Origin: Candidatus Microgenomates bacterium
Lineage (GTDB): Bacteria; Patescibacteriota; Microgenomatia; UBA12405; UBA6130
Reading direction: 5' to 3'
Assembly: GCA_015485895.1 (NCBI GenBank)
Contig: WFSR01000065.1
Span: 1 to 20,931 of the forward strand
DNA: 20,931 nt
The first letter of the stretch is position 1. The number at the start of each line of letters is the position of its first letter. Both the position numbers and the translations under genes were made by a program. Below the pieces are notes generated by a model. The model saw only the letters and a list, made by a program, of their open reading frames with translations. It ran no database searches and had not been told where the DNA came from. This document shows, piece after piece, positions 1 through 7,339 of the stretch.

Positions 1-1346
1 ATTTTATACCCCCGCTGCCTTAATTGCCAGCGAATTTGATCCCGAGGGTCAAAAATAGGCAAGCCATAGCTAACCAAAAAAACTGTTTTCTTTAGTGAAC
101 ATTTAGCTAAATCGCGAGCGGTAGTTAAATAACAAACCGGCTGCCGGCCTCGAAGATAATAATCTAATGGCTTGCTTATTTGGCTTAAAACCAAAATCGG
201 GACTTGGCCCCGGTCTTCTTGTATTAACCAACTGGCTAAGCTGCGCCAGTTTTCGCGGTGAAAACGGGAATTGAATAAGTAAATTCCACTAAAAACCGCC
301 TCTAGAAAAAGAAAGCTTACCAAAAGCAGATTGCCCCATTTTACCATCGTTTTCCCCTCCATGATTAAGAACACATACCAAAACGGCAAAACATAGAGAA
401 AACGGAAATAACTAAAAACAGCGATCCAACGGCTTAAAAGGAAACCTAACAGCGGCGGGAAAAAGACTAAGAAGGCAATAAATTTTTCTACAAAATCCAC
501 CTTTTTCGCTTGCCAGCGCCGCAAAAAAATTAAACTGGGCAAAAGCCAACCCAAAAGAAGCAAAACTAGACTTATCAGGCCATAAAACCAGCGTGGTCGA
601 AGACTAATCCGCCCCAAAGCAAATTTCACCGGCAAGAGCAGAGCAGCCTTGAAACTAAAAGAGCCCACCGTTTGCCGCCACACCGGAAACTGTTGCTGCC
701 AACCTAAGCCAGTCACCAACTGCCGCCAAAGCAAAGGGCTATATAACAAATAAGCAATTAACAAAACTGCCCCTAAAAATATTTGACTGCGCCAGGGAAT
801 GCGTCGCCGCCAGCAAAACCAAACCAAAACCGGCAAAAGGAAAAGGGTTAGGAAATGGCTAAAAGCCATCACTAATAAAACTAAGGCCAACCAAAACATG
901 TTTTTTCTGGTTCTTTTTTTATCAAAAACTAACAGCCGCCAAATGACTAATTCACCAGCCAGAAGAGCCAGCATATACATGCGGTTTTCTTGAGAATAGT
1001 AAATATGCAGCGGAGCCAAAGCTAAAAACAACATTAACAGCCGCTGCCACGATTGCGGCCACTTCAAAGCAGCAGCAATTTTCCCCAAAACCCAAATTGA
1101 GATCAGGCCAAAAATCAGCGACGGCAGGCGCACCACCCATTCTTGAGAGCCAAAAAGATGAACCCAGCCCCAGCTAATAAGATGATAAAGCGGTGGATTA
1201 AAATCACCAGGCATATAATGCCAAAGTAAGCCCCAAAGGCTAAAATGCTGGCTAGCCCAAACTTGCACCGCTTCATCTAACCAAAGTGATTGGTTAAGTC
1301 CCGGTAGACGCAACAACAAAGCTAACAGGTAAATACCTAGCTCCAT
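1..1346 (-). CDS. GT39/ArnT-like membrane glycosyltransferase, C-terminus cut by window edge
   Basis: I translated this frame by hand from the ATG at 1346 and it stays open to base 1, giving about 448 residues with the end missing. It is a polytopic membrane protein. A short first segment leads to the acidic pair LDEAVQV (residues 23-29), then DFNPPLYHL (48-56) and, further on, SQENRMYMLALL. These are hallmarks of GT39/PMT-type GT-C enzymes, where the Asp/Glu of the first outer loop is catalytic. The known role of the family is transfer of a sugar from polyprenyl phosphate to a lipid, protein or glycan on the outer membrane face; the acceptor here is unknown. The start overlaps the stop of the upstream GT4 gene by 10 bp, so it is the last visible gene of the second operon. 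Confidence 0.85.
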   Translation of the reverse strand, partial: MELGIYLLALLLRLPGLNQSLWLDEAVQVWASQHFSLWGLLWHYMPGDFNPPLYHLISWGWVHLFGSQEWVVRLPSLIFGLISIWVLGKIAAALKWPQSWQRLLMLFLALAPLHIYYSQENRMYMLALLAGELVIWRLLVFDKKRTRKNMFWLALVLLVMAFSHFLTLFLLPVLVWFCWRRRIPWRSQIFLGAVLLIAYLLYSPLLWRQLVTGLGWQQQFPVWRQTVGSFSFKAALLLPVKFALGRISLRPRWFYGLISLVLLLLGWLLPSLIFLRRWQAKKVDFVEKFIAFLVFFPPLLGFLLSRWIAVFSYFRFLYVLPFWYVFLIMEGKTMVKWGNLLLVSFLFLEAVFSGIYLFNSRFHRENWRSLASWLIQEDRGQVPILVLSQISKPLDYYLRGRQPVCYLTTARDLAKCSLKKTVFLVSYGLPIFDPRDQIRWQLRQRGYK

Positions 1347-2476
1347 TTTGTTAAGAGATCCCGCCACCAACTGGCTGCTACCCGCCTTTTTCGCAAGCGG
1401 GCATACCCTTTCTCCCCCTCACTTTTGAGCCAGCCCGGCTGGAAAAACCACCAATCCAAAGTATCGGCCAAAGCCTCACTCGACCGCACCCGCCATCCCC
1501 CCACATGCCCCATCACTTCCCGCAAAACCGGTAAATCGTTAACGATGACCGGTTTCTTACGGGTCCAAGCTTCCATAACCACCAAACTCAATGATTCGGC
1601 TCGGGAGGGATTCACCAAAACCCAGGCTCGATCTAGAAGCTCTACTTTCTTTTTAGCCGACACCGGCCCTAAAATTTGTACATCCCGACGAATTTTTACC
1701 GGTAGATGGCGATAAATTTCATCTATGACCGGCGAGTAGAGCGTCCGCGGTCCGGCAATTACTAACTTAGCTTCTCTGGCATTTTGAGACTGGCCTTTTT
1801 CTTTTAACTGGCGAAAAGCTTCTAGCAACCAATCTATTTGTTTGTGGGCCGCCTGACTTCCCAAAAATAAAATTAGTGGTGGTGGGGTAAACTTGGCCTT
1901 TTGTTTTTTCGTAAGCATAATTCCCCGGGCCAAATTGGCCGCCAAGACTATGATTTTCGCTCTATCAACGCCAAGCTTTTGATACTGCTTCTTTTCATAA
2001 TTACTAAGGGCAATAATTTTATCCGCCTTCTGTAAAAGCCAACGAGAGCGTTTCTTTTGAAACCCGACCTCTTGGCTATGCCAACAGGGAACCATGATAA
2101 AGCGGCTTCCCCATAAACGGGCCAAAAACCAGCCGTAAAACGGGGCTAAAGTAGGAAAAGGCCCGCTAATCACCACCGCAAAATGCTGGCGCGGCCACCA
2201 GTTAAGCCAAAGAAAAACCGGCCCCACCAACCGCCGCAAGATTGGCTTCCCCCAACGCCAAGTGGGCCAACGGTGGACCAAAATTCCCTGCCATTTTTGC
2301 TTCTTGGCTAATCGCGGTGCCCGGGGATTAAGGAAATCATCGCTAGAACGGCCATCGCTGGCCCAAATTTCCACCTGGTGGCCTTGCTGTTTCAATTGCT
2401 GGGCCAGCCAAGCCAAAAGGAACGAGCCGCCATCGCCTTGGGGGCGAAAAACATGGCTAAAGACTAAAATTTTCAT
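1337..2476 (-). CDS. GT4-family (GT-B) glycosyltransferase
   Basis: A 379-residue soluble retaining glycosyltransferase. The N-terminal half opens with MKILVFSHVFRPQGDGG, the glycine-rich start typical of GT4 acceptor domains. The C-terminal donor domain starts near residue 200 (LILFLGSQAAHKQIDWLLEA) and carries the EX7E signature (E294 and E302, in AESLSLVVMEAW) followed by KKPVIVNDLPVLREVMG. I chose the ATG at 2476 because it forms an ATGA overlap with the LCP stop; an upstream in-frame start at 2551 would add 25 residues unlike the family and a 79-bp overlap. Family knowledge: transfers a nucleotide-sugar-derived residue at the cytoplasmic face. Sugar and acceptor cannot be read from the sequence. 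Being next to the LCP ligase suggests wall-glycan assembly. Confidence 0.88.
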   Translation of the reverse strand: MKILVFSHVFRPQGDGGSFLLAWLAQQLKQQGHQVEIWASDGRSSDDFLNPRAPRLAKKQKWQGILVHRWPTWRWGKPILRRLVGPVFLWLNWWPRQHFAVVISGPFPTLAPFYGWFLARLWGSRFIMVPCWHSQEVGFQKKRSRWLLQKADKIIALSNYEKKQYQKLGVDRAKIIVLAANLARGIMLTKKQKAKFTPPPLILFLGSQAAHKQIDWLLEAFRQLKEKGQSQNAREAKLVIAGPRTLYSPVIDEIYRHLPVKIRRDVQILGPVSAKKKVELLDRAWVLVNPSRAESLSLVVMEAWTRKKPVIVNDLPVLREVMGHVGGWRVRSSEALADTLDWWFFQPGWLKSEGEKGYARLRKRRVAASWWRDLLTKWS

Positions 2477-3537
2477 TGCAAACGGCGCAATTGGGCCTGG
2501 AAAAATTTTTTGATTAAGGCATAGTCGCCGCGACGAGGCTGCAAAATCCAACTGCCATAATAAGGGTCTACTCCTGTTTCCAAAATGGCATTATTTCCTT
2601 GCCAAGGTAATTCTTGGCGTAATGGTTGTTGTTGGATTACCCGCACTAGCCAACGCCATTGGGCAATAGTAGCTAAAGTAAAGTGCGGGCGAATGAGGAT
2701 ATTTTTTTGCACGAAATCATACATTTGTCCCAAGAAATAGGGCATTTGCCACCAGGGACGAGCCTTGATTATCGTTTTTTCCAGTGCCAAGAGAACTTCC
2801 TGTTGCCGCCTTTCCCGCGCCAAATCATTGCCTTCCTGGGGATCGCTGCTTTTGCGGGATCGCATATACTCCAAAGCCCGCCGGCCGCTAAAGTGTTGCC
2901 AGCCTTTTTGAAAACTTACCGTCCGCACGCCATGGCTGCCATCATCGCGGGGAAAATGGGCATCCTGAAAACTTCTCTCTACATAAATGTCTATCCCTCC
3001 CAAGAAATCAATTAAATCGCGCACATTAGTCATCGTTAGCAAAATAACTTGATCGATTTTCTGGCCGGTTAGCCGCTCCACTGTCGTTTTCAATAAACCA
3101 AAGGGGTGTTGAGAATCACGCTGGCGGCCATAATAATAAAGAGCATTTATTTTTGTTCGTTGATCATCCAGCCATAAATCACGGGGAAGAGAGAAAAACA
3201 AACCTTTACCAGTACGGGTATTTACAGTAACCAAAAGAATAGTATCGGTCAAAAGAGTCGGGTTATCGGGTCGTTGGTCAAGGCCTAGTAATAAGAACGA
3301 ATGGTATTGGCTTCCGTCGGGATGTTGCCAACCCCATTTTAAATCATGATAAAGCACCGCCGGTTTTAAGTTTGCCCCTCGGGAAAATTGCCAGCCTACC
3401 CACAGAGAAAATAATCCCACCGAGAAGACAACTATGCCAGCACCCAAAAGGCAAAAACTAGCCAATTTTTTTAAAAACTTAATGAGAAAAAAAATTATTT
3501 TTTGGCCAACCATGACAAAGGCTTTCTTGTCCGCCAT
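2473..3537 (-). CDS. LCP (LytR-CpsA-Psr) family glycan ligase
   Basis: A 354-residue membrane-anchored protein. A lysine-rich tail and one membrane helix (about residues 26-48) precede an extracellular LCP domain: FLLLGLDQRPDNPTLLTDT (about 81-99), FFSLPRDLWL with the conserved Arg119, DFLGGIDIYVE (177-187), and YMRSRKSSDPQEGNDLARER (224-243) continuing into RQQEVL. These arginines and aspartates are the ones that grip the pyrophosphate head group in characterised LCP enzymes. Known role: moving a polyprenyl-pyrophosphate-linked glycan onto peptidoglycan or another wall acceptor. Its presence points to a wall-anchored polysaccharide as the locus product and a Gram-positive-like envelope. The start is uncertain: ATG 3537 (43-bp overlap with the upstream GT2) or ATG 3513 (19-bp overlap); neither has a clear Shine-Dalgarno. 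Confidence 0.93.
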   Translation of the reverse strand: MADKKAFVMVGQKIIFFLIKFLKKLASFCLLGAGIVVFSVGLFSLWVGWQFSRGANLKPAVLYHDLKWGWQHPDGSQYHSFLLLGLDQRPDNPTLLTDTILLVTVNTRTGKGLFFSLPRDLWLDDQRTKINALYYYGRQRDSQHPFGLLKTTVERLTGQKIDQVILLTMTNVRDLIDFLGGIDIYVERSFQDAHFPRDDGSHGVRTVSFQKGWQHFSGRRALEYMRSRKSSDPQEGNDLARERRQQEVLLALEKTIIKARPWWQMPYFLGQMYDFVQKNILIRPHFTLATIAQWRWLVRVIQQQPLRQELPWQGNNAILETGVDPYYGSWILQPRRGDYALIKKFFQAQLRRLQ

Positions 3538-4898
3538 ATAGTGGGTAATTCTAGCAAATTTTTAACTAACCACCAAAATGTTGCCGGCCATAATTTTAGC
3601 GGGGTGGTTCTTAAAAGGTAGCTAAAATTACGCCCCCGCTCTAAGAGAATCGGCCACCAACAGCGGCGCCAAACCTGGCCAGGATAATTTTTAATTATCA
3701 GCCACCACCAATTGCGCACGGTCATCCGCTGGCGCAAATTCCCCATTTTTTGGCTAGTTGCTCCACCCTGATGATAAGCCACCAGCTGAGGCACAAAAGA
3801 CATTTTCCACCCCTTTTCTCGTAACCGTAAAGCAAGATCGACATCTTCAAGGTAAGCAAAAAAGCGCTCGTCGAAACCGCCAACCGCTAAAAAAGCATCC
3901 CGGCGATAAACAACCGCCGCCCCATTAAGACCATCCACCGGGTGCGGTTTTTCTAACCAGGCCCTGAATTTCTGCCACGTTTCCGGCCACTTCAAGCCAT
4001 TGGCGATATTTTCTGCTCGCCCCCCTAAAAAATAGCGTAATCCTAAGCTTTCCACCCGGCGACCAGTTCTATCCAAAACCACCCCGCCGAAAGCAGCAAT
4101 ACGCTGTTTTCGGTACTCCAGCAAAACCGGCCCTAAATTCGCTAGCCAATTATCGGCCAAGAGCACATCATCATTCAAGACCAAAAGATAATCGCCCCGG
4201 GCTGCCTCCGCTCCCTGATTCACCGCTTTTGCAAAACCGAGGTTTGTTTTATTAAAGATGGTTTTAATGGTTATACCCTGGGGTATAGAAAAGATGTCAT
4301 TATGTTGGTTGTTTCTACTCTCGTCGTCATGCTGAAATTTTTTCAGCATCTCCGGGGTGCGTCTAATTATCATTCTTGGTGCACCACCCCCTGAAGATCC
4401 TGAAACCCCAGGCCCCTTCGCACCCTCAGGGGCGGGGCGGGTGAATTCAGGATGACGAAATAAAACGTCATGCTGATTCCCTCCGACGTCCGTCGGAGGG
4501 GGTTCAGCATCTTCAGCTGGATGAGCAACCATTGTCGTCAATTTGCCACCCCCTGAAGATCCCACTCTTTCTTGCGAAAGGGCGGGGTGACGGAGGGATA
4601 CTTTAGCATGACGAGGAAGAAATTGAGGTTTGGAATTTGGAGTTTGTGATTTGGAATTTAATTCTTTGAGGAATTCTCTGCTGCCATCATGAGAATTATT
4701 ATCAATGATGATTATTTCCATGTTAACTAACCTAGGGGAAGGGAGCCAGGCATCAGACCCGCTCCGACGCTGCGTCGGAGGAGCTGATGCTGGCGACCTA
4801 TCTGTCACAGCCTTGAAAAGGCTGTTGAGGCATTGTTGGAGGAGATCCTTAGTGTTGTAGTTGACAATGATAATAGAGAGGAGAGGATTATTTTTCAT
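3495..4898 (-). CDS. WbbL-like GT2 glycosyltransferase interrupted in frame by palindromic repeats
   Basis: A 467-residue GT-A enzyme of the rhamnosyltransferase-like GT2 group. Core motifs are LSIIIVNYNT (7-16), IIIIDNNSHDGS (62-73), NKTNLGFAKAVNQGAE (216-231), the DXD-like LVLNDDV (239-245) and YLEDVDLALRLREKGW (349-364), then YHQGGATSQ. Relatives are about 300-330 residues. The excess lies in two blocks, residues about 34-55 and 83-207, rich in Pro, Gly, Ser, Arg and His and encoded by nested inverted repeats. Both fall in the loop-bearing half around strand 2, between the parts that bind the nucleotide. No stop or frameshift is present, so the protein could still fold with loops extruded, or could be inactive. 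ATG 4898 gives an 11-bp overlap with the upstream GT2; ATG 4934 adds 12 residues outside the domain. Confidence 0.85.
   Translation of the reverse strand: MKNNPLLSIIIVNYNTKDLLQQCLNSLFKAVTDRSPASAPPTQRRSGSDAWLPSPRLVNMEIIIIDNNSHDGSREFLKELNSKSQTPNSKPQFLPRHAKVSLRHPALSQERVGSSGGGKLTTMVAHPAEDAEPPPTDVGGNQHDVLFRHPEFTRPAPEGAKGPGVSGSSGGGAPRMIIRRTPEMLKKFQHDDESRNNQHNDIFSIPQGITIKTIFNKTNLGFAKAVNQGAEAARGDYLLVLNDDVLLADNWLANLGPVLLEYRKQRIAAFGGVVLDRTGRRVESLGLRYFLGGRAENIANGLKWPETWQKFRAWLEKPHPVDGLNGAAVVYRRDAFLAVGGFDERFFAYLEDVDLALRLREKGWKMSFVPQLVAYHQGGATSQKMGNLRQRMTVRNWWWLIIKNYPGQVWRRCWWPILLERGRNFSYLLRTTPLKLWPATFWWLVKNLLELPTIWRTRKPLSWLAKK
4272..4287. repeat. Short perfect palindrome inside the GT2 gene
   Basis: TATACCC and GGGTATA form a 7-bp stem around a TG loop, at the distal end of the large insertion block, just before the codons for GITIKTIFNKTNLGF. 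It lies in frame in the GT2 reading frame. Confidence 0.6.
4329..4349. repeat. GTCATGCTGAA-type palindrome (copy 1)
   Basis: ATGCTGAAA (4329-4337) and TTTCAGCAT (4341-4349) form a perfect 9-bp stem around TTT. It is preceded by CGTC at 4325, the same head as the copy at 4466. On the coding strand it is read as TPEMLKKFQHDD. The 'gtcatgctgaa...ttcagcatct' pattern is, from memory, a common dispersed palindrome in several bacterial groups. Confidence 0.75.
4384..4458. repeat. GC-rich palindromic element with CGTCATCCTGAA head (copy 2, inverted)
   Basis: The outer stem ATCCTGAA (4397-4404) pairs with TTCAGGAT (4446-4453); an inner stem GCCCC (4412-4416) pairs with GGGGC (4429-4433). The head CGTCATCCTGA is on the minus strand, opposite to copies 1 and 3. 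The tail, 17 bp CCACCCCCTGAAGATCC at 4384-4400, is exactly repeated at 4546-4562, which identifies these as members of one element family. It encodes the stretch VLFRHPEFTRPAPEGAKGPG and the following GSSGGG. Confidence 0.75.
4466..4513. repeat. Nested GTCATGCTGA palindrome (copy 3)
   Basis: Inner stem CCCTCCGACG (4479-4488) and CGTCGGAGGG (4491-4500) is perfect over 10 bp around TC; outer stem ATGCTGA (4470-4476) pairs with TCAGCAT (4504-4510). The inner core CTCCGACG/CGTCGGAG is shared with the separate element at 4735-4795. It is read in the GT2 frame as AEPPPTDVGGNQHD. Confidence 0.85.
4546..4613. repeat. Diverged GTCATGCT element (copy 4, inverted)
   Basis: The head CGTCATGCT is on the minus strand (4613-4605). 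Inside is a small hairpin CTTTC (4567-4571) / GAAAG (4576-4580). The tail 4546-4562 is an exact copy of 4384-4400. The outer arms no longer pair, so this looks like an older, decayed copy. It encodes RHAKVSLRHPALSQERVG and the following GSSGGG, parallel to copy 2. Confidence 0.65.
4735..4795. repeat. 61-bp palindromic element flanked by ACCTA direct repeats
   Basis: Three nested arms: GCCAG (4745) with TGGC (4791-4794), GCATCAG (4750-4756) with CTGATGC (4784-4790), and CTCCGACG (4762-4769) with CGTCGGAG (4773-4780). The 5-bp ACCTA occurs directly on both sides, 4730-4734 and 4796-4800. Element plus one repeat is 66 bp, 22 codons. Deleting it joins AVTDR to LVNMEIIIIDNNSHDGS, a normal GT2 sequence. 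That is what an insertion with target duplication would leave, although a 5-bp match can be chance. Confidence 0.75.
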
Positions 4899-5793
4899 TA
4901 AATAATGCGAAAATCTCTCGATCGTTTCTAACATCTGTCTGCTTAGGCGGGTGATGATAAGACAAAAGGCGGCTCAACGCCATAACTACAATTTTTGCAT
5001 AACCAGGATGATACAGTGACCGGCGCATTATTCCCCACCAATGCTGCCGGCGCAGAGCTTTATCATTAATATTCCGCCAGATAAAGAGCAACCGATTGCG
5101 TTCTTGAATACTTTGGACATAACGGTGACTAAATTTAGACGTCGTTGCTTCATGGCGATGGTCCACTATGGCTTTGGGTTCCCAATAAATTTTATAACCC
5201 AACTTCCAAGCACGATAACCCAAATCAACATCTTCCCAATAAAAGGGCTCGTATACCGGATCGAATCCCCCTAATTTTTGCCAAATTGTTTTGCGGAAGA
5301 CAGCGCTCCCTCCTGAAGCCCAGGCGCTAACATGGGCCTCATTGCTTTGGCCACCATCACCAAGCTGAATAAAGCCACCCTGCCAAAACAAGCGCGCCCA
5401 GCCCCAAGTTTTTTCATTGAGGGTAACCGCAAAAACCTTGGAATCAGAAAAATGCCTTAACACCGGCGATAAAAATCCTTTTTGGGGAACGACGTCATTA
5501 TTCAAAAGGATTACCAAATCGCCAGTTGCCTCCCTAACGCCCCGATCACAACTATAAATAAAACCGCGATTGTGATGATTAAAAAGAACTCTGAAAGTAA
5601 GTTTCAATTTCCTAGCTTGGTTTACTTGGGCCTTTAAGTATTTTTGGCTGCCGTCCGTCGAGCCGTCATCGACCACAATCACCTCTGTCCCGATCGGCAA
5701 AGCTGCCAACACCAAGGGCAAATTTTTCCTCAACAATTTCTCCCCGTTCCAAGTGGGAATAACTACAGAAACATGATAATGTTGGCGCTTCAT
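4888..5793 (-). CDS. GT2-family (WbbL-like) glycosyltransferase
   Basis: A 301-residue GT-A enzyme with no membrane segment. The nucleotide-binding start is VSVVIPTWNGEKLLRKNLP (8-26); VVDDGSTDGS is at 40-49, NHHNRGF at 72-78, the metal-binding LLNND at 96-100, and the acceptor-side motif FYWEDVDLGYRAW at 184-196, followed by DHRHEATTS. The ED pair is the usual catalytic-base region of this GT2 group. Its length is normal, so it is a useful uninterrupted comparison for the downstream paralogue. It starts at ATG 5793 in an ATGA overlap with the upstream GT4 stop and ends 11 bp inside the next gene, consistent with coupled translation. Probable role: adding one sugar to a lipid-linked repeat unit in the cytoplasm; the sugar is unknown. 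Confidence 0.9.
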   Translation of the reverse strand: MKRQHYHVSVVIPTWNGEKLLRKNLPLVLAALPIGTEVIVVDDGSTDGSQKYLKAQVNQARKLKLTFRVLFNHHNRGFIYSCDRGVREATGDLVILLNNDVVPQKGFLSPVLRHFSDSKVFAVTLNEKTWGWARLFWQGGFIQLGDGGQSNEAHVSAWASGGSAVFRKTIWQKLGGFDPVYEPFYWEDVDLGYRAWKLGYKIYWEPKAIVDHRHEATTSKFSHRYVQSIQERNRLLFIWRNINDKALRRQHWWGIMRRSLYHPGYAKIVVMALSRLLSYHHPPKQTDVRNDREIFALFNEK

Positions 5794-6869
5794 TTAATGA
5801 TTTGTTCTAACTTCCAACAAAATTTTTGCTTAGAAAAATCTCGAGATTTTTTGATGGCCGCTGAGGAATAATGCCGCCAGCGGGCCGGACTTTTAATTAA
5901 TTGTTCTGTTTTTTCTATCAGCTCGGTAACACTTCTCCACCTCTCCCCCACTCCACGTCGCACAATCTCGCGTAAGCCTCCTTTATCAATCACCACCGGC
6001 ACACAACCGGCCGCCATTGCCTCTACCGCTGTCATGCCAAAATGTTCCACCTTATACGGCTGCTTTTTCTCATCCACTCCATAGCCTGCCGCGTGCCAGA
6101 AAATTTTAGCTTGGCGATAATAATCCTGCAATTGCTCAAATGGCGCATTTACCGCAAAATCTATCGGATATCCCGCTGCCAGTTGTTTTAACCGCTGCAA
6201 GAATTTATTTTCTCGCGGGTTAGCTAAACTTCCTCCCACCAACACTAAGCGCCAACCCTTTAGGCCACCATCTACCATCTTTCGGAATGCCTTTATCAGG
6301 ATATCTTGTTTTTTTGCCTGCATTGTTTCTTCAAACCGCCCCACCGCCAAAATAATGTTCTCCTTTTTCTTTTTTCCCAAAGCAAATTTTTCTACATCTA
6401 CCGGAGGGTACAAAACTAAGGAACCTACGCCCAGTTGCCTATCTATAATTTGCTTAGTAAATTGAGAGTTGCAAACTACTGCTTTTATCCGCCGCAATTT
6501 TATTTTTAACCAGATCTCTTGCCAGTATGTTCGTGGTTTGATAGTAATAAAAGGGACCTGAAAATGAAGAATGTTCTTTTTCCCCCAAAGAAAAGGAATG
6601 CTGCCATCGGAAAGCCAAAAAATTAAATCATAGTGCCGCTCCAGTTTAAATTTCTCCCATAGAGATAATTTCGTCGGTCTCTTTCCTACCAAACCAATTT
6701 GTCTTATTTTTAGATTAAATCTCTCAATAGCCCTTTTTATCTCGACATTGCTATCCCAAAACAAATCCACTTGCCAACCTTTTTTAAGCAAGCACTCGGC
6801 TACCGTCAGGCAATAACGTTCTCCGCCGCCAAGAGTATCAAGATAAGGATCATAAATTAAAGATTTCAT
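5790..6869 (-). CDS. GT4-family glycosyltransferase, Alg11-like
   Basis: A 359-residue GT-B enzyme. It begins MKSLIYDPYLDTLGGGERY, where the GGGER loop near the N-terminus recalls Alg11-type mannosyltransferases. The donor domain starts near residue 172 (NIILAVGRF) and has the EX7E pair (E275 and E283 in EHFGMTAVEAMAAG) followed by CVPVVIDKGGLREIV. ATG 6869 is preferred; the reading frame can be extended three codons to a TTG at 6878, which is a poorer start. An AGGA lies about 12 bases before the ATG. The gene follows a 76-bp AT-rich gap, so it is less tightly packed than its neighbours. It is presumably cytoplasmic and acts on a lipid-linked glycan; mannose is a guess by family resemblance only. 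Confidence 0.9.
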   Translation of the reverse strand: MKSLIYDPYLDTLGGGERYCLTVAECLLKKGWQVDLFWDSNVEIKRAIERFNLKIRQIGLVGKRPTKLSLWEKFKLERHYDLIFWLSDGSIPFLWGKKNILHFQVPFITIKPRTYWQEIWLKIKLRRIKAVVCNSQFTKQIIDRQLGVGSLVLYPPVDVEKFALGKKKKENIILAVGRFEETMQAKKQDILIKAFRKMVDGGLKGWRLVLVGGSLANPRENKFLQRLKQLAAGYPIDFAVNAPFEQLQDYYRQAKIFWHAAGYGVDEKKQPYKVEHFGMTAVEAMAAGCVPVVIDKGGLREIVRRGVGERWRSVTELIEKTEQLIKSPARWRHYSSAAIKKSRDFSKQKFCWKLEQIIK

Positions 6870-6945
6870 CAAAGGCAAAAATCCTAATCTCTAAATTCTA
6901 ATTTTCTAAACAATAACCAAATTCCAAATTTTCTAATGTTCTAAA
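6870..6945. repeat. AT-rich intergenic tract with short direct repeats
   Basis: Between the S23 gene and the Alg11-like gene. AATTTTCTAA occurs at 6900-6909 and 6927-6936, with several other TTCTAA units. CCAAATTCCAAA (6917-6928) recurs on the opposite strand at 4629-4640, at the edge of the large insertion in the GT2 gene. The similar motif CTAAATCCTAA lies on the other side of the S23 gene around 7320-7350. No promoter or terminator is convincing here. Confidence 0.5.
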
Positions 6946-7314
6946 CTAATTATAGCGACATTTTTCTAATATGGCGCCAAAAATTTTCATCAATTCGGTA
7001 ACTTCTCCTATTAGCCTCTCTCTTTCTTTCTCTTCTGCGGATGAAGAAAGCCGTAATAGTTTAAGCCATAACTTGGTCTCTTTAGCCTCTTTACGGCAAA
7101 TTTTAATTCTATGTACAAAATCTTTCTTGCTTAAGGCCTCATTAGCTTCAATGTAATTAGCCGCCACTGAACCTGATGATCTAATTAATTGTTTAATGTC
7201 ATCGATAACCAAAAAGTCCTTCTTGACTTGCGAAACAAACCTCCTTACTTGTTGGGCAAAAATAAAAGTCCTCTCTTCTAAATTATATTGTTTAGAATTT
7301 TGGTATTTGGTCAT
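6946..7314 (-). CDS. S23 / four-helix-bundle protein (23S rRNA intervening-sequence type)
   Basis: A 122-residue, all-helical protein matching the four-helix-bundle (S23, TIGR02436-like) family in sequence style: YNLEERTFIFAQQVRRFVSQ near the start, then IRSSGSVAANYIEANEALSK and DFVHRIKICRKEAKET, ending ILEKCRYN. Family members are encoded in intervening sequences of some 23S rRNA genes and many are free-standing in CPR genomes; the related Avd protein serves diversity-generating retroelements. No rRNA or reverse transcriptase is seen here. ATG 7314 fits the usual 115-125 residues; the frame can extend to 7386, but those 24 residues come from the AT-rich repeat and overlap the preceding GT2 gene. 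Its link to glycan synthesis, if any, is unknown; it may be a passenger. Confidence 0.85.
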   Translation of the reverse strand: MTKYQNSKQYNLEERTFIFAQQVRRFVSQVKKDFLVIDDIKQLIRSSGSVAANYIEANEALSKKDFVHRIKICRKEAKETKLWLKLLRLSSSAEEKERERLIGEVTELMKIFGAILEKCRYN

Positions 7315-7339
7315 TTGAATTTGTTTAGGATTTAGGTAA

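Noticed and set aside
4272..4613. Repeats resembling a CRISPR array
   Set aside because: Repeat units differ in size and orientation, are each palindromic, have no regular unique spacers, and lie in an open coding frame.
4807..4825. ACAGCCTT/AAGGCTGT hairpin as part of the inserted element
   Set aside because: It lies outside the ACCTA repeats and codes for the ordinary GT2 segment SLFKAV, so it is probably native sequence.
3495..4898. Pseudogene or frameshift in the GT2 gene
   Set aside because: Motifs on both sides of the inserts are in one frame with no stop, so it is annotated as an intact but interrupted CDS; function remains open.
6946..7314. Evidence for a 23S rRNA intervening sequence or a diversity-generating retroelement
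   Set aside because: No rRNA, reverse transcriptase or template/variable repeat pair is visible around the S23 gene.
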